A stretch of DNA of 64,000 nt from Oligoflexus sp. (GCA_014377445.1 JACMPP010000018.1:26702-90701); one strand, 5' to 3'. Counted from the stretch's first letter, positions 1-10,618 are shown. Notes: generated from the letters alone by a model not told the origin. Made by a program: numbers and translations.

Positions 1-1205
1 TTCTTGAATGCTTTGAAGAAACCGTATTTCTTCCAGTCTTCAAGTGGGTAGTTCAGACCTTCGACGATGCGGTTTTCTTTAGCGAAAGAGAAGTGAAGCG
101 AGACCTTGCTCAAAGCATCGAATACGATGAAGGAGAAGTAGTCATCGCCGACTTCCAGGCGTTTTACGCGAAGGGTGTTGGCAACGATGGAATCCGTGCT
201 CAAGACGTCTGATAGGATTTTATCGAACTGGAGTTGAACGTATTGACGATCTTTCCAGTACTTGGCGCCCGCTGCGATGTCATTGAAGACTTCTTCTTTC
301 AAGAAGGCCTGATCGCCTGTCGTCATGAGACGGAAGTCCATCCATTTCGCAGGGATTTCAAGAATCGTCGTTTGTTTCTCAGGATCCTGGTCTTTGAGTT
401 CGTCGGGAGTGTTCTGGCTGACGACAGTCAAAGTTTTATTGGTTTTGTAGAATTTGGCTTTACCGCTGGCAAGCTGGTAGCCGAGTTCGTGGGTGTCGTT
501 GTTATCGGGTGGGCGATCCACAACTGTGACTTCGAAGAACCACTCATTCTTCTCGTCAAAGAATTTGGCCGGGAACATGTCGAGCTTCAGCTCAGTATTG
601 AAGTACGAAGGGTTCGCTGCTTTCACGCTGAAGTGAGTCGCGTCTTTCAGGAATTTCTTCGAGAAAGTGGCGATACGGTTGGTCGATTTACCGCGATCAT
701 CTTTGACTTTCTCGGTCGTGTATTTGCCCAAAGGGAGGCCGAAGAGTGGAACGCGGTAGTTGTCGCCTTCAACTTTTTCAGCGTAAGTCATCTCATCCGA
801 AGGAATCGATGCTTCCGGAGCAATTTTGAAGAAAACCAGGTTGTCTTCAGTAAAAGCGACGCGGATTGGATATTCCGAGTCCGGCTTACCGAAGAATTGA
901 AAGTTACTCATGGTTGCATTGTCGAAAGTACCGAAATCGGTGTCGATCGAGAATTCAACCGCATCAAAACTACGAATGACAGAGGATTTGTCGACTACAA
1001 CTTCATCGGCTTTCGTCGTGACGCCGCGTGTAAGTTTAGCTCCGGTTTTAAGGGTATAGTTCGTTTCCTTAAAATCGTTGATTGCGTAAACGTATTCGCC
1101 GTCGCCTTGGACGAAGCGAGATGCTCTCTTCTTCTCACAGCCGGTGATGACAGTCATCAGCGACAGTAGAAGAATCAAGTAAGATGAACCCAGCCTGGAT
1201 AGCAT
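1..1205 (-). CDS. Lipoprotein of unknown function (C-terminus runs off the left edge of the window)
   Basis: Open frame on the minus strand from ATG at 1205: MLSRLGSSYLILLLSLMTVITGCEKKRASRFVQGDGEYVYAINDF..., with a signal peptide and lipobox TGC; stays open to position 1. Absent from the ORF track because it has no stop in the window. Confidence 0.8.
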   Translation of the reverse strand, partial: MLSRLGSSYLILLLSLMTVITGCEKKRASRFVQGDGEYVYAINDFKETNYTLKTGAKLTRGVTTKADEVVVDKSSVIRSFDAVEFSIDTDFGTFDNATMSNFQFFGKPDSEYPIRVAFTEDNLVFFKIAPEASIPSDEMTYAEKVEGDNYRVPLFGLPLGKYTTEKVKDDRGKSTNRIATFSKKFLKDATHFSVKAANPSYFNTELKLDMFPAKFFDEKNEWFFEVTVVDRPPDNNDTHELGYQLASGKAKFYKTNKTLTVVSQNTPDELKDQDPEKQTTILEIPAKWMDFRLMTTGDQAFLKEEVFNDIAAGAKYWKDRQYVQLQFDKILSDVLSTDSIVANTLRVKRLEVGDDYFSFIVFDALSKVSLHFSFAKENRIVEGLNYPLEDWKKYGFFKAFK

Positions 1206-1446
1206 GCACTCTCCTTTGATAATCAGTATTTACGCTTTGATAAGACAAGTTGAAGATTTAATAAAGCATTAAGATTGGTTGGCTGGCCATTTTTTTAACC
1301 GGCGTGAAATGTTTGAAGTGGTCATTGAGAATAAGCGAATCATTTCAGGCAAGTATAAAGACACAACTGTCAGCAATCAAACTGGCGCTTTGTAAGGATT
1401 ACGACGTATCCGTCATTTTTCGTGACCTGTATTTACGCGGTCATTT

Positions 1447-1971
1447 TTACAAAATCGAATATGCAAAAGGAAAGTGCTCAGCGAAATCCCAAGGTCCATT
1501 CCGATACTGAAAAAGTTCAAGTCCTTCCGCCTGAGCGTTCCAGCTGCCGAACACCGACTCAAGGTCGGCCATACACTTCTCGGCTTCTTTGGGCGAACCC
1601 AGATTCGTGATGGTTACGTGGGGCCTGTAAGGTTGTTTATCCTGAGCCCGTAAAGTGCTGCCAAACAGTCGACTCAGCTTCGCTCGCGCCTCGACAAGTT
1701 CCGCCGACTCGATGGCGACTCCAACAAAACCGGCTCGGGTAATCAAATGGCTAAAGCGGAGAGCAATCGCAGAATGGGTCAAAACAAAGGCCTGAAGCGT
1801 TTCACTGATCTCTTTGATGTTCTGCCCCGGAAGCTGATGATAGATCGTCAGGTGGGCTTTAAGATGGTTACGCGCGGGTGGGAAATACTGTTGCCGCCAG
1901 TTATCGAGACGATCCTGTGAGAATGCGTCCAGTTTAAACGTGAGTATGAGTGGGATGCCGACTTGCTTCAT
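1447..1971 (-). CDS. 2'-5' RNA ligase / 2H phosphoesterase family protein
   Basis: Two HxT motifs (AHLTIYHQLP and PHVTITNLG) spaced as in 2H phosphoesterases. The track ORF starts at 2037; ATG 1971 (MKQVGIPLILTF) is better placed behind aaggat. Confidence 0.75.
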   Translation of the reverse strand: MKQVGIPLILTFKLDAFSQDRLDNWRQQYFPPARNHLKAHLTIYHQLPGQNIKEISETLQAFVLTHSAIALRFSHLITRAGFVGVAIESAELVEARAKLSRLFGSTLRAQDKQPYRPHVTITNLGSPKEAEKCMADLESVFGSWNAQAEGLELFQYRNGPWDFAEHFPFAYSIL

Positions 1972-2291
1972 CCAAAGATCCTTTGCAAAGGGCTCGAAGT
2001 TGGAATCTTCGGTTTTTAGCTGAATGCCGCGCAACAAGTCGACGCAATTTCTCTAGTCCGCTGATTCACGTAATCTTTTTTACGTGTTGTGCGTCTTTTA
2101 GTGCTAGGCATCTCCTGCCGGTCTAGGGGCTTCCAAAAACGGATAGACTTAAATTAAGCCGTGATGCCTCAACTCCCTTTGTCAGCCCTCTGCCATCCTT
2201 TTGGTTTTCGGCCCAGTTCTCTTCGTGAGCCAGCAAATTCATTTTTCTCGAATCGACCACCAAGAGCTTTTCAAAAGCTAAAGGGAGCTGC

Positions 2292-2921
2292 GTGCGTACA
2301 AATATTTGGAACTTCGGCCTTTCTGTATTCACTGTGTTTACCGCTTATTCTTCGAGTCTTTACGCCAATTCAAATTTCAAGGTCGACTCCTTCGAATATC
2401 TTGCGCTGGGCATGGGTTATGAAACTCTCGCCGCGCAAAGTCCTGCGGCTCCTTGTGATGCACCGGCCGATGTCCCGGGTCTTAAAGACAGCAGTTCTGT
2501 GGGATTGACAGCGACCATCTGCCCTGTGGCAAACACCTTTGCGATGGCGACTTTTCTCAATAAGAAGGTTGCCTCTCTGGTCATGGACTGGGTGTCATGG
2601 GATGCCAGTCAGCTAGACGGAAGCAATAAGGAGTTGAGCAAGATGCCAGCCAATCTACGCAAACAATACGGCATTCCGGCAGCTACCGTCGCTTATGAAA
2701 GACAATTCGGGAATCCCGATGCCGATCGATTCTGTCAGGAGAAAGGCAAATGCCTGGTTCATATCTGGCGATCGGCCGAAGCCAATCGAGTGGCGAGTCT
2801 CGTCTATGCAAAAATCAATGATGCGGAAGTTCCCTTGATTTTACATTTAAGCGATGTGGCGGCGGAACACGATATCGATCGACTGAGGAAGAAGTTGAAC
2901 GATTCAGTTCAAGGCCATTAA
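2292..2921 (+). CDS. Secreted protein of unknown function
   Basis: 209 aa, GTG start, N-terminal signal-like segment NIWNFGLSVFTVFTAYSSSLYA, four or more Cys; no family recognised. Confidence 0.6.
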   Translation: MRTNIWNFGLSVFTVFTAYSSSLYANSNFKVDSFEYLALGMGYETLAAQSPAAPCDAPADVPGLKDSSSVGLTATICPVANTFAMATFLNKKVASLVMDWVSWDASQLDGSNKELSKMPANLRKQYGIPAATVAYERQFGNPDADRFCQEKGKCLVHIWRSAEANRVASLVYAKINDAEVPLILHLSDVAAEHDIDRLRKKLNDSVQGH

Positions 2922-3479
2922 AATACGAGACGGAAAGTCGTTTTGAAACGTGTCTTCGCATACATGCACCGATCTTGAGTTGGAAATCGAATGTCTGCAA
3001 AGCTCTGCTGGCAAAGTCATTGGTGAATAATGTGAGTTTTAGTATTGCGCTTTGTTTTGAGGCGGAGTTAAACTCTGAAAGTAACGTCTTTTAGCAGTAA
3101 AAGACGTCTACAACGGCCCACTTTAAAAGTGAGTTGGAAGGTCCTTCAAAAAGATCTTCTGTCTATCTCTCACCAGATAAGTGTGTTTCATAGACGAGTT
3201 GTAAAGTGCTTTTCTATGGTTCGCTCTCTTTTTAGAGTGCAAGATCGTTCGGGATCGACAGAGTCGAGAATCTAAATGGAAGCTGGGACTTGGGATTTAT
3301 TTCTCCGGCCTGATCCTAAATAAGAAATTCGCTTTTAGTCAGTGACCCGGACAGAGTTAATCAAAGCAGGCACCCGGAACGACGTGATCAGTTTGTTAGC
3401 TGGAGCGTGTGTTACCGGGTGTTTGTTTGTGCTTCTAAGTTATGTACTGTTACTGCAAGCCTTTTTTTACCGAACTCAT

Positions 3480-3516
3480 GCCAAGTCCTGATCTGTCAGG
3501 GCTTGGCGCTTTTTTT
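3480..3516 (+). terminator. Rho-independent terminator not attached to a visible CDS
   Basis: GCCAAGTCCTGA-TCTG-TCAGGGCTTGGC (12 bp stem, one G:U) followed by a T7 tract. Confidence 0.8.
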
Positions 3517-4261
3517 AGAAAGTCTGGTTTAAAAAATCGGCAGACTCAGCCGAGTCGTGAATAACTCTCGGTGCAATACGAACCGCTCGCGGTGGGACGG
3601 AGCTGAAGATCTGCAGTGAATCAAAACCGGGGGATTGGAACGGAGAAAAGGACCTTCAAGCTTCTGCATCTTCTCCAAAGGCATGCCATATCGATGTTTC
3701 CTGGGTTTTTAAAGATGGCCTTTGTCTGAACCACGGGCGGGGAATCGCAAGCGATTGCGAGCGAAGTCAAATGTATAAGCAAGCGGAAAGTTCAAGGTCC
3801 TTTGGCATATGCGTGTGTGCACTCTGGACTGGGACGAGCGAGGATTGGGCCATAATGCGGAGAGTCCAAGTACTAAATTTTTGGCATGGTTGGGGATGAG
3901 CAGTTAGAGAGCGGCGATCAAAAATGGCGTGTTTTCCATTGCTCGGGAGGCCGAAGTAGCTTCCGAACGCAATTCAGGAAGAATTTTCCGAGAATAATGG
4001 TCCGAATGAAAATCTGATTTTCCATCCAACCGTTCTTCTTTTTATCTGAAATATTGAGAGTCTACATAGGCGGCAGGAGGGGAGGCGCGCTAGAGATGGC
4101 GAAAATTACGAAGAATTTGCCACGTCAAAGAAAATTGACCAGCATTTTCATTGGCATCTAAGGAAATTTACCGGCATACTCCTCAGGATTTTCGTTCATA
4201 CTCAGCGGAAACGGCAAGTTGACCATCGATACGAGCCTACGCATTTCGGAGGAAAGATATA

Positions 4262-4477
4262 ATGGGACGCACCAAGGAAATGGTAGAGAACTACCTGGCC
4301 CTCGCAACAGCACAAGTAAAGAGCTACGTCACTGGTCTTGAAAAAGACAAGCAAGACAAAAAAGCTCTTAAGCACGATCCAAAATGGCGCAAACTGAACG
4401 CTGAAACTAAAAAACTTCAGCGCCAGATCGTATTCATCGATAAGCGTAACGCCAAGCCTGTCAAAGCTGAAGCGTAA
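4262..4477 (+). CDS. Small charged protein of unknown function (71 aa)
   Basis: Strong RBS (ggaggaaagatataATG), Lys-rich coding sequence, followed by a perfect hairpin. Confidence 0.75.
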   Translation: MGRTKEMVENYLALATAQVKSYVTGLEKDKQDKKALKHDPKWRKLNAETKKLQRQIVFIDKRNAKPVKAEA

Positions 4478-4482
4478 GTGGT

Positions 4483-4508
4483 TAAGGGCTGCACTCGCGC
4501 AGCCCTTA
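4483..4508 (+). terminator. Hairpin terminator (weak U tract)
   Basis: TAAGGGCTGC-actcgc-GCAGCCCTTA. Confidence 0.6.
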
Positions 4509-4577
4509 GTCTCTCCTTTCCGTTTCGCGGAGCTTCATTCGAACCTCTCTTAATCCGTTAGAATTATATTCCTCCAA

Positions 4578-5310
4578 TCATTTTGTCGTTATCTGTTCGC
4601 CATTTAAAGCGTCATCAATTTCTGTAGCCGGTTTTTCGTCGCCTTGCGAAAGCAGACGCACTGTCTTGCCCAATGAGGGAACACCATCTTTATTCACGAT
4701 GCAAAGAAGATAAAAACTGGGAGGCGCCAGATCCATCGACAGAGGGATCTGAGTCTCGAGTGAATGCTGTTCTCGATTGTGGCTATAGGTCAGTGGCACA
4801 ATATGCTGACCGCTGTTGAAGGAATGGGTATCGGAGGAGAGACGGATCACATGCACCTTTCGGATCTCATGGGCTTCCGGACTTTAAATCGTCACATGCT
4901 CGCCATAAACAAAATGGTCTTTGCTCGTCAAACGTGGTCGGGGGCCTTTAAAGAGATAAGGCGGAGAATAGATCTCCATGTTTTTGTGTGTATTGAAGGC
5001 AGCGCCGAGTCCTCCGCCTATCGATAGTACCCGTCCGTCGGGAAGCAGGATGACCGTTGAATGATAGAGTCGAAGTACCATCGGCTGCTGATCCGCCCTG
5101 GCCAGGGCAAACGCCTTCGCAGCGCGCGCAGATGAAATTTACAATCACAGATTTATCCGCGAGAATTTCGCTGAAAAGCTATTTCTCACCGTCTTGGTTC
5201 GTAACCTGATGGTCGCCGCGCAGAGGCGAAACAAAGAAGACCCAAAAAAAACTCAAAGGGAGGCCGACGCTCAGAATACCCGCGACCAGGTGCGATATTA
5301 AATTGTTCAT
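4578..5310 (-). pseudogene. Decayed galactose-oxidase/kelch-like (DUF1929 C-terminal domain) gene
   Basis: Minus strand: 5310-5179 encodes an N-terminal membrane-anchor piece (MNNLISHLVAGILSVGLPLSFFWVFFV...). Frame 5081-4578 encodes RLYHSTVILLPDGRVLSIGGG...MEIYSPPYLFKGPRPRLTS...YGEHVTI*SPEAHEIRKVHVIRLSSDTHSFNSGQHIVPLTYS...APPSFYLLCIVNKDGVPSLGKTVRLLS, interrupted by an in-frame TAA. The kelch middle is missing. Confidence 0.8.
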
Positions 5311-5695
5311 TTAGGAAATCCTTTCGTCGACTCGTCGAGAGCTGTTCATCAAAAAATTACGTGATGGACATACAAAGAGGAAGGATGAAAAGTTTTCCTG
5401 AGATTTTACAAACGACGAACGAGGTCTGGCGCAGGACTTTGCCGCTCTCAGTTGAAAAGAGCGAAAGTGTTTGCGCGCCTTGAAAAAATCGCCGAGTCAT
5501 AAGGGAAAGTAGACCGGGAGGAGGCTGTTCAAAACTGCGCTGTCACAGGTTTAGCGCAAATAAACTCCCTCAACTCTCTTCAGTCGCTGTTGTTTTAGGC
5601 TATTGTCATTGCGAGGGCTGTGCTAAGAGCGTTTGGCAATCCGAAACATTGGCTGAGACATGAGTTAGCTTGACGCGCATAAGGGGGCTCTTGGG

Positions 5696-7096
5696 GTGAC
5701 AGTGAATAATAAGACGTCAAATACAGTTGGGAATTCCGTGCATCCGGACGGAGATTTTATGGGCCATCCGAAGGGACTCTACGTTCTCTTCCTCACAGAG
5801 ATGTGGGAACGCATGAGCTACTACGGTATGCGTGCGCTTCTCGTGCTCTACATGGTGAACCACCTCTTCATCAATCCGGAAGTGGGACAAGCCGTCCTTG
5901 GATTTAATTATATCAAAGGCGGACTGGAGTGGGCTTTCGGGCCGCTCGCGATTCAACCGCTCGCATCCCAAATCTACGGTCTCTACACCGGACTCGTTTA
6001 CTTCACGCCGTTCTTCGGCGGGATCATCGCTGACCGTTGGCTCGGCCAGAGAAAAACCGTGATCATCGGCGGCGTTTTGATGGCGATTGGTCACTTCCTG
6101 ATGGCCTTTGAATCGCTCTTTTTCCTGGCGCTTATGTTCCTGATCGTCGGCAACGGCGCTTTCAAGCCAAACGTTTCAACCCAGGTGGGTGACCTTTACG
6201 CTCCAGGCGATTCGCGTCGTGACGGTGCTTTCACTCTCTTCTACATGGGCATCAACCTCGGCGCTCTCCTCTCACCGCTCGTTTGCGGAACATTGGGCCA
6301 AAAAGTGGGTTGGCACTGGGGCTTCGGCGCTGCTGGTGTTGGTATGGTCATCGGTCTTTGCGTCTACATCTTCGGCCAAAAATATCTTGAACCCCATCCT
6401 GAAAACGCTGTCAAGAAACTTGAAGGCGTTGTCAAAGGCGAGAAAGTTCCTTTTACTACAGGCGAAAAGAAGGCTATCTGGGCCCTTATCGTACTCTGTG
6501 CCTTGAACATCGTCTTCTGGGCTGTTTATGAACAACAAGGCAATACCATGCAGCTATGGGCTGACAACCAAACCAACTGGAACTTCTTCGGCTTCGAAGT
6601 GCCTTCGACCTGGTATCAGTCGTTCAACCCATTCGTTATCCTGGCTTTTGCTCCTTTGCTTGGTATCTTCTGGAAGTGGCAGGCTAAAAAGGGCAAAGAA
6701 CCAACCTCGGTCACGAAAATGGCGATCGGTTGCGTTTTCCTTGCAGCAGCATTCGGAATCATGATCCTGGCGGCCCTTTCAGTCGGTCAGGACAAGGGCA
6801 CAGTCCTATGGCTGGTCGTCACAACTCTGGTACTCACAATCGGCGAACTTTATCTTTCCCCCATCGGTTTGTCACTGGTCACCAAAGTGGCTCCCGCCCG
6901 TATCGTTTCGATGATGATGGGTATGTGGTTCCTCTCAAGTGCCATCGGCAACTACCTGAGCGGCTACCTCGGTACCTTCTACGATACGATGCCTCGCGAA
7001 AGCTTCTTTGGACTCATGGCGATCCTCTCGATCGGCGCTGCGATTTCCATGGCGCTCTTCAATAAGCCATTGCGATCGGTTCTAGGCGATCACTAA
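5696..7096 (+). CDS. POT/PTR family peptide MFS transporter
   Basis: 466 aa; GHPKGLYVLFLTEMWERMSYYGMRALLVLYMV and FYMGINLGALLSPLVCGTLG are POT-family signatures; GTG start. Confidence 0.95.
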   Translation: MTVNNKTSNTVGNSVHPDGDFMGHPKGLYVLFLTEMWERMSYYGMRALLVLYMVNHLFINPEVGQAVLGFNYIKGGLEWAFGPLAIQPLASQIYGLYTGLVYFTPFFGGIIADRWLGQRKTVIIGGVLMAIGHFLMAFESLFFLALMFLIVGNGAFKPNVSTQVGDLYAPGDSRRDGAFTLFYMGINLGALLSPLVCGTLGQKVGWHWGFGAAGVGMVIGLCVYIFGQKYLEPHPENAVKKLEGVVKGEKVPFTTGEKKAIWALIVLCALNIVFWAVYEQQGNTMQLWADNQTNWNFFGFEVPSTWYQSFNPFVILAFAPLLGIFWKWQAKKGKEPTSVTKMAIGCVFLAAAFGIMILAALSVGQDKGTVLWLVVTTLVLTIGELYLSPIGLSLVTKVAPARIVSMMMGMWFLSSAIGNYLSGYLGTFYDTMPRESFFGLMAILSIGAAISMALFNKPLRSVLGDH

Positions 7097-7119
7097 ACTT
7101 AATAAATCATAATCGAAAT

Positions 7120-7154
7120 GAGGTCATTCTCTTCCCGGAGGATGGCCTTTTTTT
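7120..7154 (+). terminator. Rho-independent terminator of the POT transporter gene
   Basis: aggtcattctcttcccggaggatggcct followed by T7. Confidence 0.6.
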
Positions 7155-7246
7155 GCCCTCCCAACTATACGCTAGAAAACCCGCAGAAAATTTGCTCTCT
7201 AGTTTATGAGCTTTCTCCTTTTCCAAGCGACCATGAGGCTAGTCAA

Positions 7247-8077
7247 ATGCTTTCTTTCAAAGGTACTTCATCCTACATCGCATCCGCCGAGCTTCAGGAA
7301 ATCGTGACTCTTGCCTTTGATTTGCAAAAGCCGCTCCTCATCCGTGGCGAACCCGGTACGGGTAAGACGGTTTTAGCCCGGGCCGTCTCGGAGGCACTCA
7401 AGCTTCCGCTTCTGACCTGGCATATAAAATCCAGCTCAAAGGCCCAGGATGGACTTTACGTATATGATACCGTGCAACGTTTGAATGATTCGCGCTTCGG
7501 CACGGGCGATGTTCAGGACATCAAGAAATATATCAAGCTCGGCCCACTCGGACAGGCCTTTGCCTCGCCTACGCGATCGATCGTTCTGATCGATGAAATC
7601 GACAAAGCCGATATCGAATTTCCCAACGATCTGCTGCACGAACTCGATGCCATGAGTTTTGCGATACCCGAAACGGGCGAAACCATCACGGCCCGCGAAC
7701 GGCCGGTGATCATCATCACCTCGAATGCCGAAAAGGAATTGCCGGACGCCTTTTTGCGCCGCTGTATCTTCCACTACATCGCTTTTCCTGAAGCGGACGA
7801 AATGCGGACGATTCTAAAAGTGCATCATCCCCGTGTCGATGAAAAGCTTGTCTCTGCGGCCCTGCTCCGCTTCTATTGGCTCCGCGAGCAGGCTGAAATT
7901 CGCAAGAAGCCTTCGACCAGTGAACTCGTCGATTGGATCGGCGCTCTCTCACGGGCTGGCGTCGATGTGAAGTCACTGGAAAAAGAAGTCCCTTTTCTTG
8001 GCGTCCTCCTCAAAAAGGAGGGCGACATCCAGGCGCTCAAACAAGGGTCCAAGCGGTCACATTCCTCACGCTTTTAA
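7247..8077 (+). CDS. MoxR-type AAA+ ATPase
   Basis: Walker A GEPGTGKT, Walker B IVLIDEIDKAD, sensor ITSNAEKELPDAFLRRC. ATG 7247 preferred over track start 7118, which lies in the terminator. Confidence 0.93.
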   Translation: MLSFKGTSSYIASAELQEIVTLAFDLQKPLLIRGEPGTGKTVLARAVSEALKLPLLTWHIKSSSKAQDGLYVYDTVQRLNDSRFGTGDVQDIKKYIKLGPLGQAFASPTRSIVLIDEIDKADIEFPNDLLHELDAMSFAIPETGETITARERPVIIITSNAEKELPDAFLRRCIFHYIAFPEADEMRTILKVHHPRVDEKLVSAALLRFYWLREQAEIRKKPSTSELVDWIGALSRAGVDVKSLEKEVPFLGVLLKKEGDIQALKQGSKRSHSSRF

Positions 8078-8089
8078 GGGGAGGCAACC

Positions 8090-9277
8090 GTGTTTGTCGA
8101 TTTTCTTTATCACTTAAGATTTTATGGCCTGAAAGTCTCCAGCAACGAATGGCTCACGCTCCTTGAGGCCTTGGATCGGGGGCACGCTGCGGAATCACTC
8201 AGCCGCTTCTATTACCTGGCACGGGCGATATGCTGCCGAAGTGAGCAGGATTATGATCCTTTCGATCGTGCCTTTGCGGAATTCTTCAAAGATGTAAGCT
8301 ACCCGGGCAGTCTTCAGAACGATTTCGAGAAGTGGCTGAAAGACGCGAAAGCGCCCCGCCTTCTGACTGAAGCCGAGAAGGCAGCGATGAAGGCCATGAG
8401 TCTCGATGAATTGCAAAAGATGTTTGAAGAACGTCTCGCCGAACAAAAGGAACGGCACGACGGTGGCAACCGTTGGGTGGGTACAGGCGGAACCAGCCCC
8501 TTCGGTCATGGCGGGTTTAATCCTGCGGGTATCCGCGTCGGTGGCGAAGGGCAGAACCGCAGTGCGGTGCAGATCGCCAGCAAGCGACTTTTCCAGAACT
8601 TTCGCAAAGACATCATCATCGATACGCGGCAGATCGGTCTTGCCCTGAAAAAGCTTCGTTTCTGGGGGCGCGACGGGGCTGCGGATGAACTCGATATTGA
8701 GGGCAGCATCGAGGCGACCGGGAAAAACGCAGGCGATATCCAGCTAGTCTTTCGCCCGGCACGAAAGAACCATGTGAAGCTCCTTTTGCTCATGGATGTC
8801 GGCGGATCGATGACTTACCACAGCGAACTCTGTGAGCATCTTTTTTCAGCTGCGCATCAGATTGCTCACTTTAAAGAATTTCGTCACTACTACTTCCACA
8901 ATTGCCCCTACGATTTCATGTTCACCGATGTGGAGCAGGATCAGCGTGTCCTGACCAAAGATATTCTGCGCGATCTCGATTCGACCTGGATGGTGATATG
9001 GGTGGGTGATGCCGCGATGAGCCCATACGAACTCACGGCTGTTGGGGGAGCGATAGATTACTTTCAGCAGAATCGGGAACCGGGACTGGAATGGATTGCC
9101 AAAATGAAGAAACATTTTCCACGTTCAGTCTGGCTAAATCCCGAGCCCAAAGAATATTGGGAGCGAGCCTCGAACAAACTCGTTCGTTCGGTGTTTCCAG
9201 ATATGTACCCCATGTCGCTCCAGGGAATTGAGGACGCCATCAAGGCGCTCAAGCAGCAGCAGCAGCGAGGTCTATGA
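8090..9277 (+). CDS. VWA domain (CoxE-like) protein
   Basis: KLLLLMDVGGSMTYHSELCEHLFSAAH: MIDAS-like motif; immediately downstream of the MoxR gene; GTG start. Confidence 0.9.
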   Translation: MFVDFLYHLRFYGLKVSSNEWLTLLEALDRGHAAESLSRFYYLARAICCRSEQDYDPFDRAFAEFFKDVSYPGSLQNDFEKWLKDAKAPRLLTEAEKAAMKAMSLDELQKMFEERLAEQKERHDGGNRWVGTGGTSPFGHGGFNPAGIRVGGEGQNRSAVQIASKRLFQNFRKDIIIDTRQIGLALKKLRFWGRDGAADELDIEGSIEATGKNAGDIQLVFRPARKNHVKLLLLMDVGGSMTYHSELCEHLFSAAHQIAHFKEFRHYYFHNCPYDFMFTDVEQDQRVLTKDILRDLDSTWMVIWVGDAAMSPYELTAVGGAIDYFQQNREPGLEWIAKMKKHFPRSVWLNPEPKEYWERASNKLVRSVFPDMYPMSLQGIEDAIKALKQQQQRGL

Positions 9278-9476
9278 ATCAAAATTCTTTTACCATGCCA
9301 GTGTCTAGGGTTAACAAGATTCGCAAGTACAAAACAAGATACTAGGTGTAACAAGAAAAGGGAGCTGCTGTGAAACATCTGTTTTGCTGCTTTATTGTTA
9401 TAAAGCGGCTTCCTGAACGAAAAAAAAGGCCGAAAGCGCAATGCCTCCCGCCTTTTAGCAGATCTGGAATTACGAC

Positions 9477-10514
9477 TTATTTAAAGTTGTCACGCGGGAC
9501 ATAAACAAAGTTCGCCGAGCCCGGTGTCTTCCATTTCAAAACGAGAGCGATACGTAACTTAGGTCCTTGGAAATAGTTCAGGGTCAGAGGGTGATCGCCT
9601 TTTTTCAGAGTCAAGGTTACTTCCTTCATACCGACCTTCAGCGACTCATCCGGACCCGATCCGTAAGCCTGGTGCTGACCATCGTTATCGATCACCTCCT
9701 TGCCATCGATGGCGAGACGCGAGCCATCATCTGAGTTGAGTTGGAAGGTGTAGCTCCCATCGGCCGGAGCGATGAGAATGGTCGAAGTCTGGAGGGAGAA
9801 GTACTCGATGAAGTTATTGAGGTTCGGGAAGCCTTCGGAGAAGTTTTTTGGCTCGACAGCATACTGTTCCATGCAAACCGTGGTGACTTTAGTTGCCTCG
9901 GATGCTTTGCTGTAGTTTGGAATGTGGGCCGTGCTGGGCGGAACCGAATAGACCTGCGCGAGGATGGGAAAGGTCTTGCTGCCTTGCATACAGCTAGCGA
10001 AGATCTGATCCTTCGGAAGGATATTGATGACAGTCGATGCTTTGACTTTGGGGTCTTTTTTGAGAGTGGCTGTGATGGTCACAGGAAACTCTTTGTCGTT
10101 CGTCGCCGGCGATGTGTAAACGCCGTTTTGATCGATTGAACCGATATCAGTTTTGCCAGCCAGTCCTGTGATGGTCCAGGTAACCGATGGGACATCAGTG
10201 CTGCCTTTGATCTTGGCTGTCGCCTGGATCTTCTCGCTGCCGGTTTTCAGCATATTTGCCGTTGTTGTCACGATAAGCTCAACGACCGGTGCCTGGGCTG
10301 TCCCTTGCTCGCCAGTCACGGTGCTCGTTGTGATCGGGCTCACTCCGATTGGACTCGGCGTCGTCGTTGGTTTTTCAGGGGTAACCGGTAGTGCCGCCGC
10401 GTCCTTTTTCTTTTGAAGACTCTTGGTCTTGTCGGTGCTATCGAATTTCGCTTTGTTGCAGGCGATGGATAGGAAAAGGACAATGCTAACAGTCGTCAGG
10501 GTATTCAGTTTCAT
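9477..10514 (-). CDS. PA14-domain lipoprotein
   Basis: Start ATG 10514 gives MKLNTLTTVSIVLFLSIACNK (lipobox). C-terminus GSYTFQLNSDDGSRLAIDGKEVIDNDGQH...KGDHPLTLNYFQG is PA14-like; the middle is Ig/Big-like. Confidence 0.88.
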   Translation of the reverse strand: MKLNTLTTVSIVLFLSIACNKAKFDSTDKTKSLQKKKDAAALPVTPEKPTTTPSPIGVSPITTSTVTGEQGTAQAPVVELIVTTTANMLKTGSEKIQATAKIKGSTDVPSVTWTITGLAGKTDIGSIDQNGVYTSPATNDKEFPVTITATLKKDPKVKASTVINILPKDQIFASCMQGSKTFPILAQVYSVPPSTAHIPNYSKASEATKVTTVCMEQYAVEPKNFSEGFPNLNNFIEYFSLQTSTILIAPADGSYTFQLNSDDGSRLAIDGKEVIDNDGQHQAYGSGPDESLKVGMKEVTLTLKKGDHPLTLNYFQGPKLRIALVLKWKTPGSANFVYVPRDNFK

Positions 10515-10618
10515 ACGGCAGCCTTTATTCAACGCAATCTCTAAGTCTGGGTGCGCATCGGCTTGTTCAGGTCCAAACTTTAGATAATGTTTGAATAAAA
10601 TCGAAATAAGCTGCTGAA

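Noticed and set aside
234-1169. 311-aa plus-strand ORF
   Set aside because: Antisense to the edge lipoprotein whose signal peptide and lipobox are convincing.
3000-4260. RNase P, tmRNA, 4.5S or 6S RNA in the ORF-free region
   Set aside because: Searched by eye for conserved cores (GAGGAAAGTCC, GGGG...TTCGACGGG, GGAAGCAGCC); none seen, so only a generic ncRNA possibility is kept.
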